From the NCBI GenBank assembly GCA_032622095.1, contig CP136063.1, positions 186,413,956 through 186,477,955 on the forward strand: DNA of 64,000 bases. The letters are read 5' to 3'. The stretch comes from Siphonodentalium dalli (Eukaryota > Mollusca > Scaphopoda > Gadilida > Siphonodentaliidae). Positions 23,199 through 35,904 of the stretch are shown one piece after another. Under the pieces are notes generated by a model, which had not been told where the DNA came from, made no database searches, and saw only the letters and a list, made by a program, of their open reading frames with translations. Positions within the stretch are counted from its first letter, which is position 1, and every line of letters starts with the position of its first letter. The position numbers and the translations under genes are program-made.

Positions 23199-25952
23199 GT
23201 TGCACTTTTTGCAGTATGTAGGTTAATTTGCGTATGTTGTTCCCTATGTGGATTAATCCTGTATGTGGGTTTCACCCAGTAGAAGTTAATTGATTTTTGT
23301 GGTGATCGCATATGTGGGTAAACTTGCTTTATCATCAGTTGTGTTTTTGAGTAATTAATGAAACCTTGAGTGTTGTTCTGTCAGATTATTTCGGGAATTA
23401 TGAGTTATGAAGATAATGGTTTATTTTTTATATTTTATTTCAAAAGAAAACTGAATGTGGAACATGATAAAATATAAATATCAAGTTCCTTAAAGGGGTA
23501 CTGTACACTAAATCCGGCCATTTATGGGACCATTTCCTTTTATATTCAACAGAATATATGCAACAAAGGAAAGAATTTGAGCCATGGATGAGTGCAAAAT
23601 AAACTGATTTACCATATGAACGATACAAACAACATGGTAATTATAATGAAATTGAATTTATGACTGGAGTCATAAATTCATTTTCATTATAATTACCACA
23701 GGGGCCTGTAACGCGCTCCGCTGTCCGCCCCCCCTTTTGCGCTGCCCATATACGCCGCTGCTATATACGCGCCTGCTTCACGCTAATGGTATAATAATAA
23801 GACAAGGGTAACTGTAGAAATTCACCTTTTTACCATCACTCGCCGATCGATCAAATATAGCTCATTCACACCAGTAATGCCACAGATATAACCACGGATG
23901 TATCGGCGAAGAATTCATCTTTCAATCAATACCACAAACTCCCATCAAAACCATTCATATACATAGCATTTGATAATTTTTTAACCACCGAATATTGTCT
24001 CTGAAGACCGTAAATTTTCATTTTGATCCGGCTCAGAACAAAATGTCGGAAATCTTATAACTTCACCCCCGCGCGGCTTACTATAATTAAAAATCGGCCA
24101 AACGATCAACTAAACGTTTAGCGCTCAGTGATTTCTTGTCGGCTAATAATTTATTTACTCATACAAATCAACAGATCATCAGTAAACAATTTCTATAGAG
24201 GAGACATCTGTCGATAATTCCAACTTTAAAACAAAAATTTGTCAAGTCACAAGTAGAAACAGCCAATCACCGCTCAGTGTTAGAATCGAGGTCAGGTCAT
24301 AATGAATATTAAAATGAGAACCTCGATTCTAACACTGAGCGGTGATTGGCTGTTTCTACTATGTCAGTCATGGAAAGGTCAGGTCACAATGAATATTAAA
24401 ATTAGGAACTTTGTGACTTGACAAATTTTTGTTTTAAAGTTGGAATTATCGACAGATTTCTCCTCTATAGAAATTGTTTACTGACGATCTGTCGATTTGT
24501 ATGAGTAAATAAATTATTAGCCGACAAGAAATCACTGAGCGCTAAACGTTTAGTTGATCGTTTGACCGATTTTTAATTATAGTAAGCCGCGCGGGGGTGA
24601 AGTTATTCAGAGACAATATTCGGTGGTTAAAAAATTATCAAATGCTATGTATATGAATGGTTTTGATGGGAGTTTGTGGTATTGATTGAAAGATGAATTC
24701 TTCGCCGATTCATCCGTGGTTATATCTGTGGCATTACTGGTGTGAATGAGCTATATTTGATCGATCGGCGAGTGATGGTAAAAAGGTGAATTTCTACAGT
24801 TACCCTTGTCTTATTATTATACCATTAGCGTGAAGCAGGCGCGTATATAGCAGCGGCGTATATGGGCAGCGCAAAAGGGGGGCGGACAGCGGAGCGCGTT
24901 ACAGGCCCCTGTGATAATTACCATGTTGTTTGCATCGTTCATTGAGCACATGTGTCTATTTTGCACTAATCCATGGCTCACATTCATTCATTTCTTGCAT
25001 ATATTATGTTGAGTATAAAATAATGGTCCCACAAATGGTCCGATTTAGTGTACAGTACCCCTTTAAGAGTATATTCTTATCAGCTTAGAACATGTGTAAG
25101 AAAATTTAAACACATTGGTCACATGGCCAGGAAATGTCCTGGGATATACTATAGGACTGATTGCATAAATAATAAAGAGTGTTTATTATCAGTTCAGAAG
25201 ATATGTGGGGAATTTGGTGGACAAAGGTAACATAATAATAATCACTCTAATAATATTATATATAATATGGGCCCTGTTCTTCATTTCAGCGTAATTTCTG
25301 TAAGATATATGCAAACGATAAAAGTAAAGATAAAGAGCATTCGTGAACTTGTATTCGCATTTATTACATGGAAATCGCTGAGGACGAGACATTTTGGAAT
25401 GCCCAGAGCCTACGTGATCGGTTATATTGCTAGTTTTAAAAAAATGTCATATTTTGCTCAGCTAGATATTACAACAATTCACAAAGACTATCCACCAATT
25501 TATTAAGCTGCCGCTCGAATTTGTGAAGATGTTTGTACAAATGGTGTATACAACAAATTAGTTTCTTTCAGTTAATAGGTCGCCAAACTTAGTGGGAAAG
25601 TTCATAGTGTGAAATTTGTGATTACACAATCAATATGGCTTCCTGGATAATATGACTGCATGGCTTCTGACGAACAAACTACTACGAAAACACATTTACT
25701 TAGACAATTTAACTTGAATGCAGTTTTCTTATAGGCATAATTTGTAAAACATTCAAGGTTTCATTAATCACTCCAAAACCCCATCATAATCTGATAACAC
25801 GACCCTATGATGATAAAACATCAGCATACCCACAAACGCGATTACCACAACACAAAAATAAATTAACTTCTTCTGGGTGAAACCCACATTGGGGATTAAT
25901 CCACATAGGGGCCACATATGCAAATTAACCTACATACTGTAAAAAGTGCAAC
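23199..25952. mobile_element. Element with about 170-bp inverted ends, split by a TTAA foldback
   Basis: The left end GTTGCACTTTTTGCAGTATG and right end CATACTGTAAAAAGTGCAAC are inverted, and similarity continues inward to about 23370 and 25748 (GGGTTTCACCCAG, TTAATGAAACCTTGA). No matching target duplication is visible. The interior carries the younger foldback at 23494-25062. At 25080-25140 a short frame reads HIGHMARKCPG, which recalls a degraded zinc knuckle but lacks one cysteine of the pattern. Confidence 0.65.
23494..25062. mobile_element. TTAA-flanked foldback transposon of about 1.57 kb
   Basis: TTAA at 23490-23493 and 25063-25066 flanks the inverted termini AGGGGTACTGTACACTAAAT / ATTTAGTGTACAGTACCCCT. 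Nearly the whole element is an inverted repeat: GGCCTGTAACGCGCTCCGCT near 23703 pairs with AGCGGAGCGCGTTACAGGCC near 24905, and AACAGCCAATCACCGCTCAG pairs with CTGAGCGGTGATTGGCTGTT close to the centre. The arms differ by indels, including about 55 bases around 24005-24060 and a small extra hairpin at 23645-23690. A TTAA target is typical of piggyBac-type elements, but no transposase is encoded. Confidence 0.85.
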
Positions 25953-26099
25953 CCCGTGAATGAGGTCTAAAATTGACTAAAGAGACGAGGAAGGGTGTGT
26001 ATATTTCAATTGAGATGTATTTTGAATGAATAACGACACGATCATCATAATAGTGGTTTGTGAGATATCAATTATATGCACTGGTCAAGTGAACTAAAT

Positions 26100-26560
26100 A
26101 CGACGATAAACATTAACTATATAGGCCTACAGTATATATGTCCCCGTGTGCTGGGAGGACTCCTTAAATTTGTGAATAAAATGAATAATATTGATTAGAT
26201 GTATTTATTTAAGTCAATTAAATAATATAATTCATTAGCTAAGGCCTATATATACTCCCGGAGAATGCTGCGCGGGTGTCCTGATCACCCAAATTAAATC
26301 GCGGATGTCCCTCAACTCACATTCACAATTCGCGGAGGTCCTTCTAAATTGGCACAACAAAAAACTAAATAAAGAAGGAAAATGGTGTACATATATACTG
26401 GCTACAGTTAATAATAGTACATGTACAACGAATAATAAATAATAATGGTTTATTCATCAATTATATTCGCGGAGATCCCTTTGCAGAGATTGAATATTAT
26501 ACCACGATAAAAAATTTGCGGAAGTCCCCATATAAATACGTGCCCTTATCAAAAACTGCT
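26100..26560. repeat. Scattered TCGCGGAGGTCC motif cluster
   Basis: Six spaced variants occur: GGGAGGACTCC, GCGCGGGTGTCC, ATCGCGGATGTCCC, TTCGCGGAGGTCC, TTCGCGGAGATCCC and TTTGCGGAAGTCCCC. They are separated by 40-170 bases of AT-rich DNA. Function unknown. Confidence 0.45.
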
Positions 26561-26599
26561 AACCTAAAACCACATTAGATCTAAGCGGATTTCTAATTT

Positions 26600-28860
26600 C
26601 GTAATTTTGACATTAAATTTGCACAATGACAATTTTGTGTTTCGTTGTCGGTGGAAACACAGTCCTAGGAATCACTGTCCATGTAATATTCACAACCCAA
26701 ATGGTTGTTTTACGGTATTGCGTATGTGACGTCAGTAATTTCTATACCCCATCAACATGAAAAAATTGTTTTTACATCCGGGCGATTCAGACCTATGGGG
26801 CCCTATGGTGGCCGCCATGTTGGAATAGAATTGACAAATTAATAAAACGAATTTATTTTTCTTCTTCGATCAGCCTCCCCATAGCAACACTATTAAATTT
26901 GAAACACAAAATCAACCTTATTCAAAATTAAATGCTTAATGTGGATTTAGCTGACACGGGCGCATAGCATTCGGCAAACCTCGCCAGATTCCGTACCGTT
27001 AAAGTTTGAATATTACGTCACCTGGCAGGCCATAGCAACGTTGGAAATGATGACGTAATTTCTTTACAAAATGGTGGCGCTCTCTTATTTGCGAAATTTG
27101 AAATTGAATTGCTTGTTATTGTTATCGCTCGTATTTTAAATGTACAACGGTATCACAGCACGTAAGCGTTAAGAACAAACGATAAAGCACAAGCGAAGAT
27201 AGCACAACGAGCCCATTACTGGAATGACTTTAGAGTCAAAGCAGTCAAAAGAAGAAGAACAACAACAACACTAGACTAGTAGTTACTGTAGTAGAACTTG
27301 TTTTGAACTTGGAAGTTTAAAAGTGAAAATCAGTCATTGGAAAGAAACTCAATGACGAATCTGTGACTGACAAAAATATGAAAATGAAGGTCACTGGGGT
27401 GAAATGTGGACTGGTCTGTGCAGACTGATCACCACGGCGATTTGACTTGTTCTGTTATTGTTCAATTTTAAGTCTGTTTTCACCTGGACTGGTTAGACTT
27501 AGACTTAAACTTAGAGTTGCAACTGCAAGCGGCAAATTGTTCAGTCTACTAACTAACTACTTCTCTAAATAGTAAATTTAATTGTTAATATATCAAACAC
27601 TGTCAGGTCAAGCCTCAACTTGGGTCAAGGAAATCAGAAAATGGACATTTTAGAGCTGACTGATTTACTCATTTACTCAGTATAGTCTATAGACAGTATA
27701 GTTCAGGCATGAACCGTTGAACGTAGCACGTAGCTGGAACTTGTGGAAGCAGTATCCAGTGAAAGCGGTCATGTGGCCTTCTAATCTAATAATATTAGAA
27801 TTGTATTAGTCAAGTTAGTACATGTAATTACAGATTAGTAAATTTAGTTATCAACGACTTCAGGCTCAGCCTCACCCACTCACTGTGAATGTGACTCAGG
27901 TCAAAATTCAATTCTAGCCATCTACAGAGCAGTCAACACACAGATGTAACAAACATGTAAAGCCCAGTGAATTGGTGACAAAGTGAGTCGTTTATCTTCT
28001 TGTTGAGTGAAGGAAAAGAAGAACATCTCCCAATCCCACTTGGTCTCGGCACACTGCAGGTTTATGCAGTGACTGGTGAGAGGATATGCTTCTGGGCCAA
28101 CTTTCCATCTGTGTGTATGAATTCTGTTTCATGTGATGGACACATCAAGTTAAATATAATAATTATAATGCATGGTGATTAGTTTTAGCATTCTCACATA
28201 TTATATAATTCATGATTTTAACACTGTGTTCTCGATTTAAACCTTAAGCATTAAGCGGGAGCTTGACCAGCATGGCTAGCATATATATTAACGAGTGGCT
28301 ATTTGTGGAAAAATTATTAAATATAGCCCTGCGTATTTGCTATTGTCGACTTGACACATTGGGATTGGAATAATATGTATGCTAAATATAATAATTCCAG
28401 GCCAACTTAGTTGAACTGTCACGACCTTCTTGTTATACATGTACATGACTAATGAGGCAATCGTATAAATGTTTAATCTAGTAGCATTTTCTCAGACCAT
28501 GCCATGAATATCTATGTATCTATGCCCATCAAGAATGATATATTCCACCAGTACAAAGTTTTTGCTGTTGCGATAGGGACGTAACTAGTACAGTTAATAA
28601 ATTATGAAGTACCTTTCATTAATAATGTGTGTCATAGAATGTGAAGATCCAACTTTGAAATGGCAAGATTTAAATGACTTTGTGGTGGATTTTCCTTTGC
28701 GTCCCTCATACTAATGTCATTCCTCCTGGGCAATTATTAAAATGTTTATATACTATCAGATGCCTAACAATAGTGTCAGCATGTGCCGCATGATTAGTAA
28801 TTTCAGATAAAATTCTCAACGATCATTACTAGTAAGTTTTTTCGCATAGAGACATATATA
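26600..28860. other. Intergenic region with no supported gene
   Basis: The stretch at 26780-27080 is richer in CpG and holds GCCGCCATGTTGG and AAAATGGTGGCGC, so a promoter or noncoding first exon is conceivable. I found no exon chain. Short ORFs (60 codons or fewer) carry no recognisable motif. Confidence 0.35.
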
Positions 28861-28867
28861 GAATTAA

Positions 28868-29360
28868 AGGCACGTGCGGCCTTAATTGTCGAAAATATTC
28901 ATATTTGTTCCAAACACCGTAAACAGAAAAACATTAAAACGCATACAGTTCCGTTCATATATACCATGACCATCGCGTAAACAGCATGTTATAATAAAGA
29001 CCTACTATATTTGACATAAGCAAGAGTCTGATTGTGTTACAGAAGACAGCACAATGCTACTGGCTAATCACACACAAATGGCATAAACGCTCTTTATTAG
29101 TTCCATATCAGGTATTCACCATCAAAGAACGCTCTTTATGTTTACCATCATAATATAAACAAACACCAGAAAGGTAACTTTTATGCTTTTGTTTACATAA
29201 CAATGGTCAAACAAATGACCATAACATACTCTTTATGCGATATTTCTTATTTGTATACGGACAAAGTCTATCTACATTTTGATGTTCTTTCTGTTTGTGG
29301 CGGTTTTTGACGGGTGGAAATATTTTCACAGGATACCCACCGCCAAGGCCAACCGTGTCT
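28868..29360. mobile_element. TTAA MITE, copy 1 (493 bp)
   Basis: Flanked by TTAA at 28864-28867 and 29361-29364. The termini AGGCACGTGCGGCCTT and AAGGCCAACCGTGTCT are inverted. The interior holds ATAAACGCTCTTTATTAG, GAACGCTCTTTATG and TTTTGTTTACATAACAATGG, and is matched base for base over long stretches, in reverse orientation, by 35411-35900. Confidence 0.85.
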
Positions 29361-29907
29361 TTAAATTGAAATAGAATTAAATTTCAATCAATATTGTTAA
29401 TTTCAGTCTAGGTCTCCGCTATCACTATTATTGACCATCACAATGCTTAGACATCTGAGAGTACGATATAAGCTCACAAAAGTCACGAACAAGCATGCAA
29501 TCTCGAGCTGGGACCACCCTTAATACTTGTTTCTCATCATCTACTTCACAGAAGGGTTCACCCCTAAGTAGTAACCGTATAGGAAACACACCGAACATAC
29601 CACTATGACATCAGTGTGTTTGATCTAAATTATTTAGCCCCAAAACAATAGTCATTTGGCAAATTATCTCATTCCTTTTCGAAGTGCCTGTCATCTACTG
29701 AAGTTGGATCCTACCAGGGCCATAAATTATGTCTCATTGAGTCATTGTGTCCCATCCATGTAAATCGCTGAAAGTCAAGCATACATAAACGTTACCTCTA
29801 TAAATAAATCAGATGTGGCTATGTGAAATATGCATTAAATCCCCGTTTTCATAAAAAGGTATTCAGTATTATATGTAAATTTATCCAATAAAGATATTTT
29901 TCCCTTG

Positions 29908-30342
29908 AAGGTCCTCAATCCGAATCAATAGTCCCCATATCATCAGATTCCAACAACAAGAATTTTTTTTGAAATGCCGCTTCAGTTGACAGAATTAATT
30001 GCTCGAAAATAATGCTAACTGCAGTCAATTATGGCATAAAATTGACAAAAACCTGTAATTTATCAACTTTTTGCTCAACGAATATTGCTGGTTTGTCAAA
30101 CATCTGACACACACAAAAAAAAAACTCAGTTGTCCATCTCCATCTGCAATTTGGTCAGAGAAAGTATTCTTGTCTGCTGTTTGCTGGGCCACGTAAAATT
30201 AAAATGATAGATTTTAAAAATCGGTATCTGATCACTCTGAGCTTTGATGTTGTGGGTTCCTCGACTTGAATCAAATATTTTTCGCCTCTGAAGTCAAGGA
30301 AATAGTAATCTGCGAGGGTTAATTCGGATTGAGTACCTTTAA
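29908..30342. mobile_element. Near-full copy of the GAGCTTTGATGGG MITE family
   Basis: The ends AAGGTCCTCAATCCGAAT and ATTCGGATTGAGTACCTTTA are inverted, defining the family terminus. Internal blocks include CCCATATCATCAGATTCCAA, GGTTTGTCAAACATCTGACA, CTGGGCCAC and GAGCTTTGATGTTGTGGGTT. The copy inside the palindromic element at 41566-41960 shares the same internal order. Confidence 0.8.
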
Positions 30343-30879
30343 AATTGCAAAAATAAAATAAAATAATTTTGCCTTGAAAATTGGTTGCTTGGCCAGATTC
30401 AACCTTCACCTGCCGATTGCATTTTGAAGAAATATAGTAACATGTGCTATATGGCTAATATCTCTTGACTGGCGCCATGGATATTGGTCTGGAAATTAGA
30501 GAAATGTTAGAGGCAATATATCACTCTGACCCATGTCTAACTGTGGCCCACATTCCTCTATATCTGGGGCTGCAACATATTCTCGTGCAAATAGGTTTAT
30601 TTGTACCTAAATATTCACATATGTTCATATTTTTTTTATTTATTTAAAATTGTTTAAATAAAAATTTAGAAAAACTAACGGCATTATTCACTCTGCCAGG
30701 GCACCCCGAGTCACCACACCAAATTTCGCTGAAATCTGAGCACCAATATTAACAAAGACATGTTGGTCTCAACTTTACTCCAGTCTTATATTATTATATA
30801 TGTATATATAAACAGTCCCATGAAACATGTATAGTTGTATACATTTATTGATGGACGTGTCATGGGCTCTTCATACAGG

Positions 30880-31445
30880 ATCAGGTTCATTATTCCGAAG
30901 GTTCCATATTCCGAAGGGTCGCTATCCCAAAGGTTCTTATTAAGAAGGTTCGCTATTCTGAAGGTATGCTATTCTGGGCGTATTTAACCAGAAAAGATGG
31001 ACAACTCTAATACCAAGTAGTTATTATTACCACGATTTTACAGCTATCCATCTTTATCTGGAAGACCGCCCGTTTTGACCTCGTCCTGGCACGATTAGGC
31101 CCAGAACAATAAAAATAGCAAACTGCAAAGATCGATATCTAATTACTCTGAGCTTTGATGGGTGGGTTCGACACTAATCAAATTTTTTTTTTCCCACCGA
31201 AGCCAAAGAAAGAGTAATTTAGCAGCGTCTTATCGGAATGAGTGCCTTTAAGTTATTTCCTTCATAAAAAGAGTCTTATGATAAAGAACCCTCTCAATAC
31301 TTTAGAATATAGATAATAGAATGAAACTTCAAAATAACAAGTTATAAAAACCTTCTGAATATTGAGGAATATAGAGAACCTTGTGAATAGCGAAACTTCG
31401 GTATAATGAACCTTGGGAATAGCGAACCTTTGGACATAGCGTGAC
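30880..31445. repeat. Two opposed short arrays of GTTCGCTATTCCGAAG around a MITE
   Basis: Left array at about 30893-30985: five variants of TTC(G/C)(C/A)TATTCCGAAGG in tandem. Right array at about 31270-31440: eight variants of the reverse complement (CCTT.GAATAGCGAA, GAACCTTGTGAATAGCG). Between them are GATGGACAACTCTAATACCA and a partial GAGCTTTGATGGG MITE (31125-31253). This looks like a MITE inserted in, or carrying, an inverted pair of minisatellites. Confidence 0.6.
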
Positions 31446-31679
31446 ATGTCCCCGTCCTACGGCCCATACGCACTGGCGTGATCGTATATCCCAAGTTGGC
31501 CAGAAATACAGGCACTCCTAATGAGTCCTATGAAACATACATTTATCATTTTATAGATGGACGTACGTGTTTTTGGGTTGTCCATACGTACTGACGTAAT
31601 CATATTAAATTTGATTAAAATATAACAAATAGATATATTACCTCTACTATATATTTTATTCAACTAACAGTGATTCCTA

Positions 31680-33820
31680 GGGACTGTGGTGGAAATTGAA
31701 CTGCATTTGCAAAGTGACAGTCAAAGTGCAAGTCCGGACACGCATTACTTTTTCAAAATAATAAAATTCAGAAGCTAGTATGACAAAACTAACTATGAAC
31801 TATTTCTAACTTTCAAAGTACACACTTTGGCTTTTCCCAAAGCACATGTGTTTCATCGGAGAGAGAATGTATTTGAGTAAGAAATGAATGTTCTTGCCGA
31901 AAATGTTTTTTGAAACAGGCGCTGATAAGATAACTTCCGGTTTCAAAGGAATATTTTACAAGTATACACTCCGGTCTTTTCCGGTTCTGAACCGTGGATG
32001 TCCGGCCATAAGTCACTTTGAAAGACAAGTGTTGTCATTTCAGCCAAACCTTGGCCAAACCTTGGCTGTTTATTTCACACCGGTTTCTGGGATAACCTGT
32101 GTGTCGACTGAGAACCTGCGTGTCAATTGAGGAGAACACACGGAGGATTTGTGTAAATGTTAGCCCAAACGACATTTCTAAGTAACGACGGCTTTGTTGT
32201 TTATTTCGAGGAATAATACCGCATCATATGAATTCAGGCCACATATATTGACAGGTGTCAAGGGTCTAACTCTATACTGAGCAATAACAAACTAATATTA
32301 ATAAATACCGAGTATATTTAATTTAACGCCAATGGGTCGTTTATGTGCGTTTAAGAGTGTATTTATAAATGCCTAAAGCAAAGTGAAATAACGATCTTAA
32401 AATGAATTATTGACCGGTATATTTTATTAGTTATCAGGGTTACCAGGGTCGTAGTTGCATAAATTACAATATAGTTTATGTTTATGCTAAGATAACTTGA
32501 TCGGTATTGAGGTTAACACAAATCCCATATATGGAAATTCCAAATATGGAAAGTGACGTGCGCAAAACAGCTGCATCTCGGTTATCTGGGTCAGATATAT
32601 TTATAGCGAAGAAATGTTGTCAAATTCCACGTCTGAATACGCGTCTTATTCTCACTTATATCAGTTTTATTCTATGTGTTGTTGTGTATTGTATTACTTT
32701 GATCAAGGTTGCGCTTTTGTTATTCTCACAAAAGGTAAATTTGATGCGTGTTTGATGCGTGTTTGATGCGTGTTTACATTTCAAAATTGCGTCGGCCATG
32801 TACAGTAACACTACAGTGCGACGGAATTCCACATTCCTTAATTACGAGACTAATTTATCGAATGAGGTCAAATTTTCGCATATAACAAGACTCGTATGTT
32901 ATTCTGCACCATTCTGACGAGTGCCGAATTTCATTTCGCATTATTTTCGTTTTTATCGAAAAATAATCGTTCTCTATGCCTATGGACTGGACCCATGTAA
33001 ATTTTTTCAACCAAAAAAAATTCATTGTTTTGCCAATTTCAAGCTAGTTTATAGCATGGTCATGGCATAATTTGGCCTAGCGAGTGTCGGTAGACGTTTC
33101 TTGAGTGTGCACAACAAATTTTGGTCCCAAACGAAGCAGGCTAAAATCCTGAAATTTGTCAATTTTACTTTGCGTGTGAAGAAAATATTCATTTAAACTT
33201 CCAAAATTGGTTGAAATATGCTCAACAACATTCAGTTGAATGGTGACATTATTTATAGTCACCGACTAACTTCCACGATGAATCAAATTTGTTTTTATTG
33301 GTGACAATTATGTCGCGAGAGATAAAAATGTAAAAAAATTTAAGAAAATGTAAAATTTTAGCTCATTTTAAGACTTTAATTGCTTGTAGATCGGTGTTAA
33401 TTATCTTCGTCAATGATGTCATGTCACGCTTGTTAATAATTCATTTGTTCGGAAATACTTATTGGGGGTCGAAATGTATAAAATTTAACTACCACCACTT
33501 CCAAAAACAACACCGATAAACAATAACGCTCTTTGTTCCATGCAATGGAAATGGCTATTTATTGTCCTGATATCACTGATATAAATGAATGCCTAAAATT
33601 AGTATTATCCTGAAATAAATTTATGCCACTTTGGCGAACATGGGAACCACGGTACAATTTATGCCATTTAGGCACACTTCAGAGTGAAATCAGGGCTTAT
33701 ATTTCGGCGAGAATCCAAATCTAGATTCTCGTAAATATTCTCGCAAATTACCCTGGATTCTCGTGAAAAAGTATATATGGATTCTCGCAAAATCAGATGA
33801 AATATATGCCCTGGAAATAT
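31680..33820. other. No recognised gene; small 10-bp tandem repeat
   Basis: Mostly unique DNA. GATGCGTGTTT occurs three times in tandem at about 32742-32775. ORFs of up to 82 codons (for example 32507-32755) show no motif I recognise and have no splice partners I can defend. Confidence 0.35.
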
Positions 33821-33821
33821 A

Positions 33822-34804
33822 GCAAATCGTTTAATGCTTTAGAATTTTTGTTTTCGGAGATTTATATATATGCTTAAAGACATATTATGGACTTGTTATG
33901 GACTTTTGCGGGTGCGAGAAATTGATAAGTTAGTGCTCAGGCACTTTGCCAACCTGGGGAATGTTATCATTCTACTAACATCACTGAAAATTTCCAAAAA
34001 AATCTGCCACACCACTTCATAGAGAACATCGTCTGAACTACTCCAAATTGTAAATATTTACATCTCGATTCGGGGGCCATCGGGGCGCAACTATCGGCTA
34101 TAATTAAACAAAAATGATTTCGCCACCGAGAGTCATTGCATTTAACTAATATATAAGAATGACGTTGTGTATCATCCATTTGGATTAATATTCGTAACGA
34201 ATAACTACTTTGAGAAAGATTATTCTTAATTTCTATTTGATCACTCTGCCCGGTGTCTGCCGGAGTGTTTCACATCACTTTAATCAAGGAAGACTGTTCA
34301 GAAAAACTGTATTTCAAGAAATCGTTTAATGCTTTAGAATTTTTGTTTTCGGAGATTTATATATATGCTTAAAGACATATTATGGACTTGTTATGGACTT
34401 TTTCGGGTGCGAGAAATTGATAAGTTAGTGCTCAGGCACTTTGCCAACCTGGGGAATGTTATCATTCTACTAACATCACTGAAAATTTCCAAAAAAATCT
34501 ACCACCCCACTTCATAGAGAACATCGTCTGAACTACTCCAAATTGTAAATATTTACATCTCGATTCGGGGCGCAACTATCGGCTATAATTAAACAAAAAT
34601 GATTTCGCCATCGAGAGTCATTGCATTTAACTAATATATAAGAATGACGTTGTGTATCATCCATTTGGATTAATATTCGTAACAAATAACTACTTTGAGA
34701 AAGATTATTCTTAATTTCTATTTGATCACTCTGCCCGTTGTCTGCCGGAGTGTTTCACATCACTTTAATCAAGGAAGACTGTTCAGAAAAACTGCATTTC
34801 AAGA
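33822..34804. repeat. Tandem duplication, unit about 490 bp
   Basis: The segment starting AAATCGTTTAATGCTTTAGA at about 33822 restarts at about 34319 and runs in the same order through GGACTTGTTATGGACTTTT, GCGAGAAATTGATAAG, TCGATTCGGGG and GGAGTGTTTCACATCACTTT. The copies differ by a few substitutions and a 10-base indel near 34072/34570. Confidence 0.85.
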
Positions 34805-34869
34805 TCACCAAACAACTTTCCTTTTTAGGGCCACCACATCTTTCCAAAGATGTACTTCTTCCATTTTGC

Positions 34870-35140
34870 TATCAAAGACCGAAAAATGTCGTTAAACTAG
34901 AGATCCAAATACCCACTAAGGGCCCCTATATCTTGAAATATTAAAGACCGAGAATGTCGTTAAACTATAAAGACCGAAAAATGTCGTTAAACTAGAGATC
35001 CAAATACCCCCTATATCTTGAGATATTATAAAGACCGAAAAATGTCATTAAACTATTAAAGACCGAAAAATGTCGTTAAACTAGAGATCCAAACATCCCC
35101 ATCCCCTATTTTTTTAGACAATTAAGAACGAAATATGTCG
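34870..35140. repeat. Short array of AAGACCGAAAAATGTCGTTA units
   Basis: Six units of AAGACCGA(A)AAATGTC(G/A)TTAAAC are joined by variable linkers of the type TAGAGATCCAAATACCCC and ATCTTGA(A/G)ATATTA. Spacing is irregular (about 33-55 bases) and the linkers are themselves repeats. Confidence 0.75.
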
Positions 35141-35410
35141 TTACACCATTAATACATAATTTGTGTTTATGAAAGTCTGGCACCCATTAGCAGTTTGTTT
35201 TCAGTACATTTTAATATTCATTGGAACGTAAACAATTATTCGCTGACAGAAATCATGTTAATATCGCCTTTCGTTACTGGTTTCCTCGACTCAAATATTT
35301 CTCACTGCTCAATACTTATAATTAAAAAAAATGTTCTGTGTTTTGTGTCACTTCTTAATAGCATTATGTATTCTGCTATTGACAAGAAACAAAGTTGCAG
35401 TATACCTTAA

Positions 35411-35900
35411 AGGTACGGAAGGCCTTGGTGGGTATCCTGTGAACATATTTCCACCTGTCAAAAACCGCTACAAACGAAAATAATATTCAAATATAGACAT
35501 ACTTTGTTAATATACAAATGAGAAATATCTCATAAACAGTATGTTATTGTCGTAAATTTGACGATTGTTATGTAAACAAAGCATAAAAAGTTACTTTCTT
35601 GGTGTTTCTTTATATTATGATGGTAAACATAAAGAGCGTTCTTTGTTGCTCAATTCCTTATTTGGAAATAATAAAGAGCGTTTATACCATTTGTGTGTGA
35701 TTAGCCAGTAGCATTGTGCTGCCTTCTATAACACAATCAGACTCTTGTTTAGGTAAAATTTAGTAGGTCTTTATGTGAGCATGATGTTTACGCGATAGTG
35801 ATCGTATATTTGAACCAAAATGTATGCGTTTTAATATTTTTCTGTTTACGGTGTTTGGAACAAATATGAATATTTTCGACAACTAAGCCCCCTCGTCCCT
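35411..35900. mobile_element. TTAA MITE, copy 2 (490 bp, inverted relative to copy 1)
   Basis: TTAA at 35407-35410 and 35901-35904; termini AGGTACGGAAGGCCTT and AAGCCCCCTCGTCCCT. Shares GGTGGGTATCCTGTGAA, TTATGTAAACAAAGCATAAA and ATTAGCCAGTAGCATTGTGC (inverted) with 28868-29360. Confidence 0.85.
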
Positions 35901-35904
35901 TTAA

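Noticed and set aside
25048-25230. Zinc-knuckle (Gag-like) fragment HIGHMARKCPG
   Set aside because: One cysteine of the CX2CX4HX4C pattern is missing and the frame starts inside a transposon terminus; at best a relic.
34870-35140. CRISPR-like array
   Set aside because: Eukaryotic context, irregular spacing, and the 'spacers' are themselves repeated.
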